Below, piece after piece: positions 26,977 to 36,011 of a stretch of DNA of 64,000 bases. This DNA comes from Desulfuromonadaceae bacterium (GTDB taxonomy: Bacteria; Desulfobacterota; Desulfuromonadia; Geobacterales; Pseudopelobacteraceae), in the NCBI GenBank assembly GCA_028681335.1, contig JAQUIT010000008.1:93578-157577 (forward strand), written 5' to 3'. The translations under genes and the position numbers were made by a program. The stretch's first letter is position 1. The number at the start of each line of letters is the position of its first letter. The notes under the pieces were generated by a model, which had not been told where the DNA came from, searched no databases, and was given only the letters and a program-made list of their open reading frames with translations.

Positions 26977-28425
26977 ATGCAAATGAAGTATGCGAGAAGA
27001 TGTATCGTTTTGGTTATGGTGGCAGCCGCGGCAATCTGGTCAGGGTGCTCGCCAAAGAATGTGGAGCCTTTGAAAACGGTAGCGATCGAAGATGGCATGA
27101 TCGATCCCGCCGAGTGGGGCAAGGTATACCCGCTTCAGTATAAGCTCTGGAATCAGACTGGTGAACCAACTCCGGCAGGGAAGAGCAAATACAAGAAGGG
27201 TAATGATGTCGGGGGGCGTATCGACAAGCTGGATGAGTACCCTTTTCTGGCGCTTCTCTATAACGGCTGGGGTATGGGTATAGAGTACACCGAGCCGCGG
27301 GGACACCAGCATATGATTCAGGATCAGCTGGATGTCGATCCAGGCCGGTACAAGGCGGGGGGCTCCTGTCTGACCTGTAAGACCCCTTATGCTCCCATAC
27401 TTGAGAAGCAGATGGGAAAGGCCTATTTCTCAACTCCATACAAAGAAGTGCTGGCTAAACTTCCGAAGGATATGCAGACTCAAGGTGTCGCCTGTATTGA
27501 TTGCCACGATAGCAGAGGAATGACTCTCAAGATTTCTCGTGGTTTCACGCTGGGAAAGGCACTCCAAAAAATTGGTGTGGACGAAACAAAGCTCACTACT
27601 CAGGAAAAACGGACCTTGGTCTGTGCCCAGTGTCATGTCAGCTACATGATCACCAAAGACAAAGAGATGCATTCGACGGACGTCGTCTTTCCTTGGAAAG
27701 ATAGCAAAGTCGGCAATATAAGTATCGAAAACATAATAACCCAGATCAAGAGTTCACCTGCAAACGCAGAGTGGACCCAGAGCGTCACAGGTTTCAAGTT
27801 AGGCTTTATTCGTCACCCCGAATATGAGCTCTTCTCAAACAACAGCCCGCATTGGGCAAACGGTGTAAGCTGTGCGGATTGCCATATGCCGACTATTTCT
27901 GCAGATGGTCAGAAAATTTCCGATCACAGGATCATGAGCCCACTCAAAAATGATTTGGTCGCTTGTGCTGCCTGCCACACTGAGAAACCGCAAGAGCTCC
28001 GTGATAAGATTTTTGCTATCCAAGATAAGGCAATGATCGTGTACCTGAAGGCGGGCTATGCAACGGCAACAGACGCCAAGCTATTCGAGATGGCGAACAA
28101 GGTCGAGGCCTCCGGGAAAAAGATTGATAAGAATCTCTACGCGCAGGCACGAGAGCAGTACGAGCAGGCATTGTATCGCGTCATATTCATCGGAGCAGAG
28201 AATTCTACCGGTTTCCATAACCCAAAAGAAACCATGCGTGTCTTGAACGATTCCTTAAAATATGCAGCATCTGCGGATGCACAGCTTCGCAAGCTGCTCG
28301 CGCAGGCTGGTGAAAAGGTGCCGGAAAAGATCGACCTTGAACTTTCAAAGTACACAAATAACCGCGGAGCAAAAAAAATCATGTTCAAACCTGAACATGA
28401 GATAAAGTCTCCTGAGGTGAAATAG
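26977..28425 (+). CDS. nrfA: Pentaheme cytochrome c nitrite reductase (ammonia-forming), lipoprotein type
   Basis: The 482-residue enzyme reduces nitrite to ammonium with six electrons. The catalytic heme site is CLTCK (C131-K135), with Lys as the proximal ligand. Four CxxCH sites follow: CIDCH (173), CAQCH (216), CADCH (299) and CAACH (330). The N-terminus has a basic stretch, a hydrophobic core and WSGCS, which reads as a lipobox, so the protein is probably anchored by lipid. No nrfH is found anywhere in the window. CAGGAGG precedes the ATG; a terminator follows. Confidence 0.97.
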   Translation: MQMKYARRCIVLVMVAAAAIWSGCSPKNVEPLKTVAIEDGMIDPAEWGKVYPLQYKLWNQTGEPTPAGKSKYKKGNDVGGRIDKLDEYPFLALLYNGWGMGIEYTEPRGHQHMIQDQLDVDPGRYKAGGSCLTCKTPYAPILEKQMGKAYFSTPYKEVLAKLPKDMQTQGVACIDCHDSRGMTLKISRGFTLGKALQKIGVDETKLTTQEKRTLVCAQCHVSYMITKDKEMHSTDVVFPWKDSKVGNISIENIITQIKSSPANAEWTQSVTGFKLGFIRHPEYELFSNNSPHWANGVSCADCHMPTISADGQKISDHRIMSPLKNDLVACAACHTEKPQELRDKIFAIQDKAMIVYLKAGYATATDAKLFEMANKVEASGKKIDKNLYAQAREQYEQALYRVIFIGAENSTGFHNPKETMRVLNDSLKYAASADAQLRKLLAQAGEKVPEKIDLELSKYTNNRGAKKIMFKPEHEIKSPEVK

Positions 28426-28433
28426 CTCAAGAA

Positions 28434-28468
28434 CCGGAGAGCGGTACATATCCGCTCTCCGGATTTTT
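28434..28468 (+). terminator. Rho-independent terminator after nrfA
   Basis: CCGGAGAGCGG (28434-28444) pairs with CCGCTCTCCGG (28452-28462), then ATTTTTCC. Confidence 0.9.
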
Positions 28469-28537
28469 CCTCATGATTGAACTTCTCTGTTTACCAGTCA
28501 AACAATTAACCAACTATGCTTACGGGAGTATATCGCC

Positions 28538-29173
28538 ATGGAAAAAACAAATGTTTTCAAAGCAAGCCTGTTAGGGATTTCCGCAATTTCTGCTTTATTT
28601 CTTGCTACCCCTAACTTTGCATTAGCACACTGTGACACCCTTGACGGACCGGTAATCCAGGATGCCAGAAAGGCTATTGAGGCCAAGGATATTACGCCTG
28701 TTCTCAAATGGGTAAAACAGCATGATGAAAAGGCCGTTCGAGCCGCTTTCAAAAAGGTGCTTGCAGGCTCGGCAAAGAACCATGAAGCTGCTGAGAATTC
28801 CTTCTTCGCGACTCTTGTCAAAATTCATCGCGCCGGCGAAGGTGCCCCATTCAGTGGCCTTAAGCCTGCCGGAGCGGTTGAACCGGCTGTTGCCGAAGCT
28901 GACAAGGCCTTGGCGAGCGGTTCATCAGACGCTCTTGTGAAACTGGTCACTGACGATATTGCTGCCGGAATCAAGACGCGTTTTGAGCATGCAGCGGCTA
29001 CTTACAAGCACAAGGATGAAAGCGTCGCTCTGGGACGGGAATTTGTCGAAGCATATGTTGCGTACACGCATTATGTTGAACGGCTTCATCAGGATGCAAC
29101 CGGCAAAGACGCACATGGTGCGCATGGCGAACACAACAAGCATAAAAAAGAACTGGACCACTCTAAACACTGA
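28538..29173 (+). CDS. Exported DUF6448-type His-rich protein (paralogue A)
   Basis: The 211-residue product has a signal peptide (cleavage near NFALA), then AHCDTLDGPVIQDARKAIE right at the mature N-terminus. A helical body follows with FVEAYVAYTHYVERLHQDA, and a His/Lys-rich tail (GAHGEHNKHKKELDHSKH). The AHCDTLDGP start with a free Cys and many His suggests metal or heme binding, but the function is unknown. A closely similar paralogue lies at 48904. It is followed by a heme-binding histidine kinase. Confidence 0.9.
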   Translation: MEKTNVFKASLLGISAISALFLATPNFALAHCDTLDGPVIQDARKAIEAKDITPVLKWVKQHDEKAVRAAFKKVLAGSAKNHEAAENSFFATLVKIHRAGEGAPFSGLKPAGAVEPAVAEADKALASGSSDALVKLVTDDIAAGIKTRFEHAAATYKHKDESVALGREFVEAYVAYTHYVERLHQDATGKDAHGAHGEHNKHKKELDHSKH

Positions 29174-29309
29174 ATGCTGCGCATAACAGGCTGATAATCA
29201 GCTGATATTGTGTCCGGAAAGTTCGGATGAGATACCAGCTGATTTGCAGTGCAGCAGGGAAAAAACTTCAGGATGAGCAGGACATAATTCAGTGTCAGAG
29301 AGGATTTTC

Positions 29310-30797
29310 ATGAGTGATGATCAGCGGAAGATCGGCATTACTCAGCCTCGGCAGCTGAGGTACTACGAGTGGAGTCTCGCTACAGGTTGGACCATGGTTA
29401 TTGCTGTTCTCCTGGCGATCAATTTTTATCATGAAAAGTCACAAGCCCTGGAAACGGCACGTACCCAGGCTCGGAGCAACTACCAGCGCGATGTGATCTA
29501 TCGGCATTGGAATGCGGAGAATGCTGCCGTTTATGTCCCTATCACCAAAGACACCCAACCAAATCCATATTTGGCTGACCTTCCTGAACGTGATGTCATC
29601 ACCACCCAAGGCAAGAAACTGACCTTGATAAACCCTTCCTACATGACCCGACTCGTCTTCGAGATGGCGGCTCAATCATATGGCGTTAAAGGGCACCTTA
29701 CCAGTTTGAACCCCATCCGACCTAAAAATCTACCGGATGTATGGGAAACAGCAGCACTAAAGGCTTTCTCAGGCGGGTCACAGGAGGTGAGCTCTGTTGA
29801 AAAAATGGTTGATGGCAGCTATCTCCGCCTGATGAAACCCCTGAAAACCGATAAGGATTGCCTTAAATGTCACCGCAAACAAGGATATCAAGTGGGGGAA
29901 ATTCGCGGTGGGCTCAGTGTTGCCGTTCCTATGGAACCGCTTTGGGTGATAGCCCGACAAAATAACATCCTCAATAGTGCAAGCTTTATTGTTCTATGGA
30001 GCATCGGACTTACCAGCATCTTCGTCGGGGCGACACGTCTTCGTCGAACCATCCGGGAACGCGACGTAGCGGAACGGGAAATAATCGACCTTAACCAAGT
30101 TCTCTTGACCCGCGCCAAGGAATTGGAAGCAGCCAACCGTGAATTGGATGCATTCTGTTCAACAGTATCCCACGACCTTCGCGCACCACTGGTGTCAATA
30201 GTCGGGTTCTGTCAGCGCATCCTTAAAACGCCGGCCGACAACCATCTTGACACATGCGAACGCTATACCGGGATTATTCTTGAATCTGCGCACAAAATGG
30301 AAAAACTCATAACAACGCTCTTGAAGTTTGCGCGTATTACACGGGACGAGTTGACCCGTACATCCGTTGACTTGCACGGAATAGCCGATGAAATTTCCAA
30401 AGAAATCGAGATGAATGAACCAAGACGGCGAGCAATATTCACAATCGCAGCAGATATGACGGTAAACGGAGATGAAGCTTTGTTGCGGGTGGTAATGCAA
30501 AATCTGCTCGGCAATGCGTGGAAATATACCAGTAAATGTGCTGAAACGTTGATCGAGGTCGGCGTTACGGAGCGTGACGGCAAAACGGTTTATTTTGTTC
30601 GGGACAATGGTATTGGATTCGACAACAGCCAGTCGGAAAAAATGTTCGAGGCGTTCCAGCGATTTGCCAATGCAGACGAATTCGAAGGTACCGGGATCGG
30701 CCTAGCGACGGTCAAACGGATTATCACCCGGCATGGCGGCCAGATTGCTTGTGATGGTGAAGTTGGTAAGGGAGCAACGTTTTATTTTTCTCTTTAA
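29310..30797 (+). CDS. Sensor histidine kinase with DUF3365 heme-binding periplasmic domain
   Basis: With the ATG at 29310 (AGAGAGGA upstream; a GTG at 29292 is less likely) the product is 495 residues. An N-terminal helix is followed by a periplasmic Tll0287/DUF3365 domain containing one c-type heme motif CLKCH (near residue 183), a second helix, a coiled coil, HisKA with STVSHDLRAPLVSIV (phospho-His), and HATPase_c with NLLGNAWKYT, DNGIGFD and GTGIGLATVKRI. It would sense redox or NO through the heme. No response regulator is adjacent. Confidence 0.94.
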   Translation: MSDDQRKIGITQPRQLRYYEWSLATGWTMVIAVLLAINFYHEKSQALETARTQARSNYQRDVIYRHWNAENAAVYVPITKDTQPNPYLADLPERDVITTQGKKLTLINPSYMTRLVFEMAAQSYGVKGHLTSLNPIRPKNLPDVWETAALKAFSGGSQEVSSVEKMVDGSYLRLMKPLKTDKDCLKCHRKQGYQVGEIRGGLSVAVPMEPLWVIARQNNILNSASFIVLWSIGLTSIFVGATRLRRTIRERDVAEREIIDLNQVLLTRAKELEAANRELDAFCSTVSHDLRAPLVSIVGFCQRILKTPADNHLDTCERYTGIILESAHKMEKLITTLLKFARITRDELTRTSVDLHGIADEISKEIEMNEPRRRAIFTIAADMTVNGDEALLRVVMQNLLGNAWKYTSKCAETLIEVGVTERDGKTVYFVRDNGIGFDNSQSEKMFEAFQRFANADEFEGTGIGLATVKRIITRHGGQIACDGEVGKGATFYFSL

Positions 30798-30855
30798 TGA
30801 ATAGATACAGTGAAAATCAGTTTCTGATTTTCTTGAGAAAAGTGGAGAATGTCAC

Positions 30856-32115
30856 ATGACCAAAAATAAACGGGTTGTCATAGCAGGAATGGGTTTTGGC
30901 GGAATCCGCGCCGCTCGGGTCCTGGCAGGAAGAGGATTAGATGTGGTGCTTGTGGATCGGAACAATTATCACTTGTTCCAACCGCTGCTCTACCAAGTGG
31001 CAACTGCCGGACTTGAACAGGAGTCAATCGCCCATTCTGTACGCGCTATGGCCCGGAGTTGGTCTGGCACACGATTTCATCTGGCAGAGGTGGCCGGAGT
31101 CAATTTTATCTCGCATGAAATTCAGACGGACAACGGATTACTGCCGTACGACTATCTCGTCATTGGTGCTGGAAGTGTCACAAATTTTTTCGGGCTTGAG
31201 TCTGTTAAGCGCCACGCTTTCGATCTCAAGGAATTAGCGGATGCAGAAATACTCCGTAATCACATACTCACTGCCTTCGAACGGGCAGTAATTGAACCCG
31301 ACCCGGCACGTAAGCGCGCACTGATGACATTTGTCATTGTCGGCGGTGGACCGACTGGGGTTGAGTTTGCCGGTGCGCTTATTGAACTGGTCCATTTTGT
31401 TCTGGCCAAGGACTACCCTGATCTGAACACCGGTGCGGCCAGAGTGGTGTTGGTGGAGGCAACCGACAAGCTGCTGGCGTCAATGCCCGAAAAACTGCGC
31501 ACATACACGCTAAAAAAACTGCGCAGCATGTCCGTAGAGGTACTCCTCAATGCCCGCGTGGTGGATGCCGGCCCTGAACGTGTCGTTCTGCACGACGGCA
31601 CCGTAATCCCAGCGCACACACTCTTCTGGTCTGCGGGGGTAAAGGCGGCAGCATTATCCGACGTTCTGGACGCGCCTCATAAAGCCGGGGGCAGGATTCC
31701 TGTAGAGCCTGACTTGACGCTACCCGGCCACCCAGATGTCTATGTAATCGGTGATATGGCGTATCTGGAGCAGGATGGCGCTGCGCTTCCTATGATTGCA
31801 CCCGTAGCCATGCAGATGGGCATCTACTCCGGGAGGGCAATCCTGTCGAAGGAGCGAGGCACTACTCTTCCTCCGTTCTGCTACCACGACAAGGGGAGCA
31901 TGGCAACAATCGGCCGGAATGCTGCAGTGGCGAGCGCCTTCGGCATGGACTTCCGGGGGTATCTGGCATGGCTTGTTTGGCTATTGTTGCATCTCTACTA
32001 CCTGATCGGATTTCGCAATCGCATCGTGGTTATGCTCAACTGGGTTTGGTACTACTGGTTTCACGAACGTCAGGTACGTCTCATCACCAAACGAGAGGGT
32101 CAGTCACATGAATAA
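30856..32115 (+). CDS. ndh: Type II NADH dehydrogenase (NDH-2)
   Basis: The 419-residue flavoprotein has the FAD site VVIAGMGFGGIRAARVL, the NDH-2 signature FQPLLYQVATAGLE, the NADH site VIVGGGPTGVEFAGAL and the second FAD contact DVYVIGDMAYLEQD. The C-terminus has two hydrophobic segments (YLAWLVWLLLHLYYLIGF and the next) for membrane binding. It passes electrons from NADH to quinone without pumping, and so can feed the nitrate and nitrite reductases. It overlaps the next gene by 8 bases. Confidence 0.95.
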   Translation: MTKNKRVVIAGMGFGGIRAARVLAGRGLDVVLVDRNNYHLFQPLLYQVATAGLEQESIAHSVRAMARSWSGTRFHLAEVAGVNFISHEIQTDNGLLPYDYLVIGAGSVTNFFGLESVKRHAFDLKELADAEILRNHILTAFERAVIEPDPARKRALMTFVIVGGGPTGVEFAGALIELVHFVLAKDYPDLNTGAARVVLVEATDKLLASMPEKLRTYTLKKLRSMSVEVLLNARVVDAGPERVVLHDGTVIPAHTLFWSAGVKAAALSDVLDAPHKAGGRIPVEPDLTLPGHPDVYVIGDMAYLEQDGAALPMIAPVAMQMGIYSGRAILSKERGTTLPPFCYHDKGSMATIGRNAAVASAFGMDFRGYLAWLVWLLLHLYYLIGFRNRIVVMLNWVWYYWFHERQVRLITKREGQSHE

Positions 32116-33112
32116 TTTAACAATAAAATCTGTTATTAACATCCGAACCGTTGTGCAATGGTTCTTTATGTTTTGGGTCATCGGTATCGGCATCCGTTTC
32201 GGCATGTTTATCAATTCCGTTGAAAGCGGCGCCGCCGCTCCTTTCGTTTCGCGTCCGCCGGGGGTTGAGGGATTCCTGCCGATCGGTGCCCTTACCAGCT
32301 TGAAGTATTGGCTGGTTTCGGGGGAGATCCACCCGGTCCATCCCGCAGCACTGGTTATTTTTCTGTCTATCCTGCTTATGAGTCTGCTGGCCAAAAAATC
32401 CTTCTGCTCATGGCTGTGCCCTGTCGGCACTTTCTCCGAAGCGGCATACAAGGTAGGACGCAAACTATTCGGGCGGAACTTCCGTATCTGGCGCTGGCTT
32501 GACATCACACTCAGGGGCATCAAGTACCTGCTGCTTCTCACCTTTGTGAAACTCATCTTAATGGACATGCCGACCGAAGCGCTTGCCGGGTTTTTGGATG
32601 CTCCCTACTGGGCGGTTAGCGACGTCAAGATGCTCCACTTCTTTACCCGCATGTCCATAACCACGATGGTGGTTCTGGCAATCCTGACTTTTTTCTCCCT
32701 GCTGTACAAGAATTTCTGGTGTCGCTATCTCTGTCCGTACGGTGCGCTGCTCGGCCTGGCGAGCCTCGCCAGTCCTTTCAAAATCCGACGGGACCAGGAG
32801 GGCTGTACCGGGTGCCAACGCTGCTCCGCTGCCTGCCCATCCGATCTTCCGGTGCATTCCTGCAGAGCAGTCTCTTCGCCAGAGTGTACCGGCTGCCTCA
32901 CCTGCGTGGCACACTGTCCGGAGCAAAATGTCCTCGCCATGCAGCCACTCTTATGGAAACGACCGCTACCGGTGTGGGTTTTTCCTGCAGTGGTCGTGCT
33001 CATCTTTATGGCTGGGATTGGTGCCGGAATGGCCAGTGGGCACTGGCACAGTGCGTTGAACGCTGCCGATTATCAACAGCTCATCCCGCTCGTGCCGTAC
33101 CTTACCCATTGA
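32108..33112 (+). CDS. NapH/NosR-like membrane polyferredoxin (second copy)
   Basis: The 334-residue protein has about six membrane helices with CSWLCPVGTFSE and CRYLCPYGALLGL at the membrane face, then two classical 4Fe-4S motifs (CTGCQRCSAACP and CTGCLTCVAHCP). It would move electrons from quinol or the NDH-2 partner to periplasmic acceptors. It overlaps ndh (start inside its last codons) and lies upstream of the HPP and haoA genes, so it is a plausible electron donor to the octaheme cytochrome. Confidence 0.92.
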   Translation: MNNLTIKSVINIRTVVQWFFMFWVIGIGIRFGMFINSVESGAAAPFVSRPPGVEGFLPIGALTSLKYWLVSGEIHPVHPAALVIFLSILLMSLLAKKSFCSWLCPVGTFSEAAYKVGRKLFGRNFRIWRWLDITLRGIKYLLLLTFVKLILMDMPTEALAGFLDAPYWAVSDVKMLHFFTRMSITTMVVLAILTFFSLLYKNFWCRYLCPYGALLGLASLASPFKIRRDQEGCTGCQRCSAACPSDLPVHSCRAVSSPECTGCLTCVAHCPEQNVLAMQPLLWKRPLPVWVFPAVVVLIFMAGIGAGMASGHWHSALNAADYQQLIPLVPYLTH

Positions 33113-33130
33113 AATGGAGGCAACACTAAT

Positions 33131-33157
33131 ATGAAATACGTTGCATATAACCTTTGA
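33131..33157 (+). other. Eight-codon leader frame before the HPP gene
   Basis: An ATG at 33131 with a strong ATGGAGG upstream opens an 8-residue frame whose stop TGA (33155-33157) overlaps the TTG start of the HPP gene as TTGA. It may deliver ribosomes by termination-reinitiation, or it may be the true start separated from the gene by a lost base. Confidence 0.45.
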
Positions 33158-33696
33158 AGAGATATCTGACCTTCAGAAGAAGGCTAACCGGGCTGCCCCG
33201 GCGCTGCATGGCACCGCTCCGTGGGCCGCGGCCGCCAATGTCGCTGCGTTATGCCATTTGGAGTTTTATAAGTGCCACTCTGGGCATTCTGGCCATTTAC
33301 GGGATAACCAATCTGGTTGGCCACCCGTTGCTGATCGGTTCGTTTGGCGCTTCGGCTGTTCTCCTCTTTGGCGCTACTGACTCGCCGCTCGCCCAGCCAC
33401 GGAACCTGATTGGAGGCCACCTTGTCTCCGCCGTTGTAGCGGTGATTATCGTCGCTCTATTCGGCTCCACACCGTTAACCATGGCTACTGGGGTTGGGTT
33501 GGCTATTTTTATTATGAACCTGACACACACAACTCATCCACCGGGAGGAGCCACCGCCCTGATCGGGATACAGGGAGCGGTTGGCCCTGAGTTCATCCTG
33601 TTGCCGGTACTGGCTGGAGCCATCATCCTTCTGGTTACGGCAGTATTTACAAGCAATGTAGTGTACCACCGGTCTTACCCCAAACATTGGTTATAA
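33154..33696 (+). CDS. HPP-family membrane protein, candidate nitrite/anion transporter
   Basis: The 180-residue protein has four or five helices and the family signature THPPGGATALIG, with FGASAVLLFGATDSPLAQPRN before it. Some HPP proteins (plant plastid and cyanobacterial types) move nitrite, which fits the location between nitrite and nitrate genes. The only start in frame is the TTG at 33154, right after an in-frame TAA, with no ribosome binding site of its own; the leader frame at 33131 carries the good site. A single missing base would fuse the two. Confidence 0.85.
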   Translation: MKRYLTFRRRLTGLPRRCMAPLRGPRPPMSLRYAIWSFISATLGILAIYGITNLVGHPLLIGSFGASAVLLFGATDSPLAQPRNLIGGHLVSAVVAVIIVALFGSTPLTMATGVGLAIFIMNLTHTTHPPGGATALIGIQGAVGPEFILLPVLAGAIILLVTAVFTSNVVYHRSYPKHWL

Positions 33697-33714
33697 GCCA
33701 AAGGATGAATTCTT

Positions 33715-34407
33715 ATGCGCCACGTAATCTGCAATATATTTAAACTCACTCTTATTATTCTTCTCATGCTCCCTATGCCGGCATTGGCCATAACTGCCAT
33801 TAACTGTCATTGCTTTACCGACCGCTCCTATAACCCCGCCAATCCAGCGGCGGCAGACCCCTATTTTCTGGCCACGACGCAAAACTCCTTCTTTGCTACT
33901 GTGTTTAATACCGACAAGAAAACTGTTGTGATGAAAAAACAGCTGGGAACCTCTCCTGATGATCTTTGGATTGCCTACTGGATCGCTTCGAAAACAGGGA
34001 TATCCCCGGACAGTCTGCTCCAGAGCAAGTTGGAGAGTGATTCATGGAAAAATGTTGTTGTGGCACGAGGACTTTCCGCAAAAAATCTGGGAGCTCTCTT
34101 TTCCAACGCACTCAATGCAAATCGACCAACGGTCCGATTGTCAGAGGCTGTGGTTGAGGATCTATTTCTTAACGGACAATTACTGCGTGAGGGAGACTTG
34201 TTATCCTTGCGAAAAGCGGGAGCCACCAATCAGGAATTGATTATTGCAACCGTTATCGCCACCAAGACGGGGCAATCGGCCATGCAGCACTTTCTTGAGG
34301 TGAAAGCCGGAACTAAGAGCTGGGGCTCACTGCTGTCACGGACAACAATCGATACGAAAAATATGCAGCAAGAGATTTCCACTATTTTGAATTTACGCCA
34401 TCAGTAA
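33715..34407 (+). CDS. Exported 230-residue protein with an internal repeat, unknown
   Basis: A signal peptide (cleavage near ALA) leads into INCHCFTDRSYNP. Two related segments follow: DDLWIAYWIASKTGISPDSLL (about residues 82-102) with SWKNVVVARGLSAKNLG, and NQELIIATVIATKTG with SWGSLLSRTTIDTKNMQ (about 172-215), a helical duplication. No family is recognised. The Cys pair CHC near the mature start may bind metal. It lies 18 bases after the HPP gene and 69 before an Fnr-type site. Confidence 0.8.
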   Translation: MRHVICNIFKLTLIILLMLPMPALAITAINCHCFTDRSYNPANPAAADPYFLATTQNSFFATVFNTDKKTVVMKKQLGTSPDDLWIAYWIASKTGISPDSLLQSKLESDSWKNVVVARGLSAKNLGALFSNALNANRPTVRLSEAVVEDLFLNGQLLREGDLLSLRKAGATNQELIIATVIATKTGQSAMQHFLEVKAGTKSWGSLLSRTTIDTKNMQQEISTILNLRHQ

Positions 34408-34475
34408 TTTATGAAGGGCACTTCAATGAAAGCTGGAGTCACCACGCATTTATTTACCATTTTATTATGCCGAAT

Positions 34476-34489
34476 TTGACTTTGGTCAA
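34476..34489 (+). promoter_or_regulatory. Crp/Fnr-type site upstream of haoA
   Basis: TTGAC-TTTG-GTCAA, perfectly symmetric in its arms, lies 81 bases before the octaheme cytochrome start. The same 14 bases occur upstream of the nar operon (37128). Confidence 0.75.
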
Positions 34490-34570
34490 TTTTCTCGTAC
34501 GCTTGCTTAATGCATACGCACACGTTAGGCAGGGTGTAACAAATCCACAGGGAGAAGGAGGAAACAAGAG

Positions 34571-35824
34571 ATGAGTAAAATCAGGACTGTATGTAACGTG
34601 GCGGTCTTTGTGCTGGCATGTCTTGCCTTGGTCCCGGCGCTGGCTCTCGCCAAGCCGTCCAAATGCGAGAGCTGTCACGCCAAGATCTCACCCAAGATGG
34701 TGCAGGACTTTAACCGGGGCAAGATGTCAAAATCTCTGACATGCGAAGCCTGCCACGGCACGGCCCACACCAGCGAGAAGGATGTAGACAAGGCCCAGTT
34801 ACCAACCATCACTACCTGCAAACAGTGCCATCCCGACCAAGCAAGCCAGTATATGGACGGCAAGCACGCCCTGGGACAGATCGCCCTGGACGCCATGCCA
34901 CGCTCTCACCAGCAGCCGGCAGCGTTTATGGCTGGCCAGAAAGGCTGCGGCGGTTGCCACACCCTGGGGCTGGCAGATGCCGAAAATCGCAAGAGCGAAG
35001 GACGCAAATATTATAAATACGGCATGGATTGCCAGAATTGCCACACCCGCCACTCTTTCTCAAAAGCTGAAGCCAGCGAGCCTGAAGCCTGTCAGACCTG
35101 CCATATGGGCTTTGACCATCCCCAGTGGGAGATGTGGTCCGGCTCAAAGCATGGTGTGACGTATCTGATGAACCGCGCTATTGATCCGAAGAACAAGGAC
35201 CGCGCTCCAAAGTGCCAGACCTGCCATATGCCCAACGGTAACCACCGTGTCATGTCCGCCTGGGGTTTCCTGGCCGTGCGTCTCCCTGAGCCGGATGCAG
35301 AGTGGATGGGCTATCGCACCACCATTCTGAAAGGCTTGGGCGTCCTCGATCCGAAAGGCACCCCCACCGGTCGCCTCGATGTTGTAAAAGCCGGCAAGGT
35401 TGCTCGTCTGACCAAGGAAGATTTTGACCAGGAACGGGCCAGGTTTGTTGTAATCTGCCAGCAGTGCCATTCTCCTAACTTTGTAAAGGAGAATTTCAAG
35501 AACGCGGACCAGATGGTGAAAGAATCGGACAAGCTGTTTGCCGAAGCGATCAGCATCGTGGGCGGCCTATACGAGCAGGGGATCATCAAACAGAAGAAGG
35601 GACAGCCGTTTGCGTACCCTGACCTGCTGACTTTCTATGATGTAGATACCAAGATCGAGCAGACGCTGTATGAAATGTTTATGGATCACCGTATGAAAGC
35701 ATTCCAGGGCGGGTTCCATATGAATCCGGATTATTCCACCTGGTACGGCTTTGCCAAGATGCAGAAGGATTTGACCGAGATCCGCGAGATGGCTGTAGAC
35801 ATGAAGAAGAAGGCCGGCAAGTAA
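34571..35824 (+). CDS. haoA: HAO-like octaheme cytochrome c, probably a reductive nitrite/hydroxylamine enzyme
   Basis: The 417-residue protein has a signal peptide (cleavage near ALA) and eight CxxCH motifs: CESCH, CEACH, CKQCH, CGGCH, CQNCH, two CQTCH and CQQCH. The segment MWSGSKHGVTYLM is characteristic of the HAO family. It is shorter than nitrifier HAO and I see no obvious crosslinking Tyr segment near the C-terminus, as in the epsilon-type proteins that reduce nitrite to hydroxylamine. With hcp nearby and an Fnr-type site upstream, an ammonifying or NO/hydroxylamine-clearing role is likely. AAGGAGG is upstream. Confidence 0.93.
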   Translation: MSKIRTVCNVAVFVLACLALVPALALAKPSKCESCHAKISPKMVQDFNRGKMSKSLTCEACHGTAHTSEKDVDKAQLPTITTCKQCHPDQASQYMDGKHALGQIALDAMPRSHQQPAAFMAGQKGCGGCHTLGLADAENRKSEGRKYYKYGMDCQNCHTRHSFSKAEASEPEACQTCHMGFDHPQWEMWSGSKHGVTYLMNRAIDPKNKDRAPKCQTCHMPNGNHRVMSAWGFLAVRLPEPDAEWMGYRTTILKGLGVLDPKGTPTGRLDVVKAGKVARLTKEDFDQERARFVVICQQCHSPNFVKENFKNADQMVKESDKLFAEAISIVGGLYEQGIIKQKKGQPFAYPDLLTFYDVDTKIEQTLYEMFMDHRMKAFQGGFHMNPDYSTWYGFAKMQKDLTEIREMAVDMKKKAGK

Positions 35825-35834
35825 GACACTCTAA

Positions 35835-35873
35835 CGCCACCGGCTGCCCCACGGGCTGCCGGTGGCGTTTTAA
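35835..35873 (+). terminator. Rho-independent terminator after haoA
   Basis: CGCCACCGGC (35835-35844) pairs with GCCGGTGGCG (35858-35867), then TTTTAATTT. Confidence 0.88.
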
Positions 35874-36011
35874 TTTGTATTTCTCGCCGACTATATCGTC
35901 AACACCCACCACCTACTATCTCAAGGAAAATGACGAACAGATATTTAATGAAGCAAATTGAAATATCCCCGCTGTGCGACTACCTCAGGCTTGAATGCAG
36001 AAAGGAACCAC

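Noticed and set aside
34571..35824. Nitrifier-type hydroxylamine oxidoreductase
   Set aside because: The protein is shorter, the anaerobic nitrate-reducing context is wrong, and no crosslinking Tyr segment is apparent.
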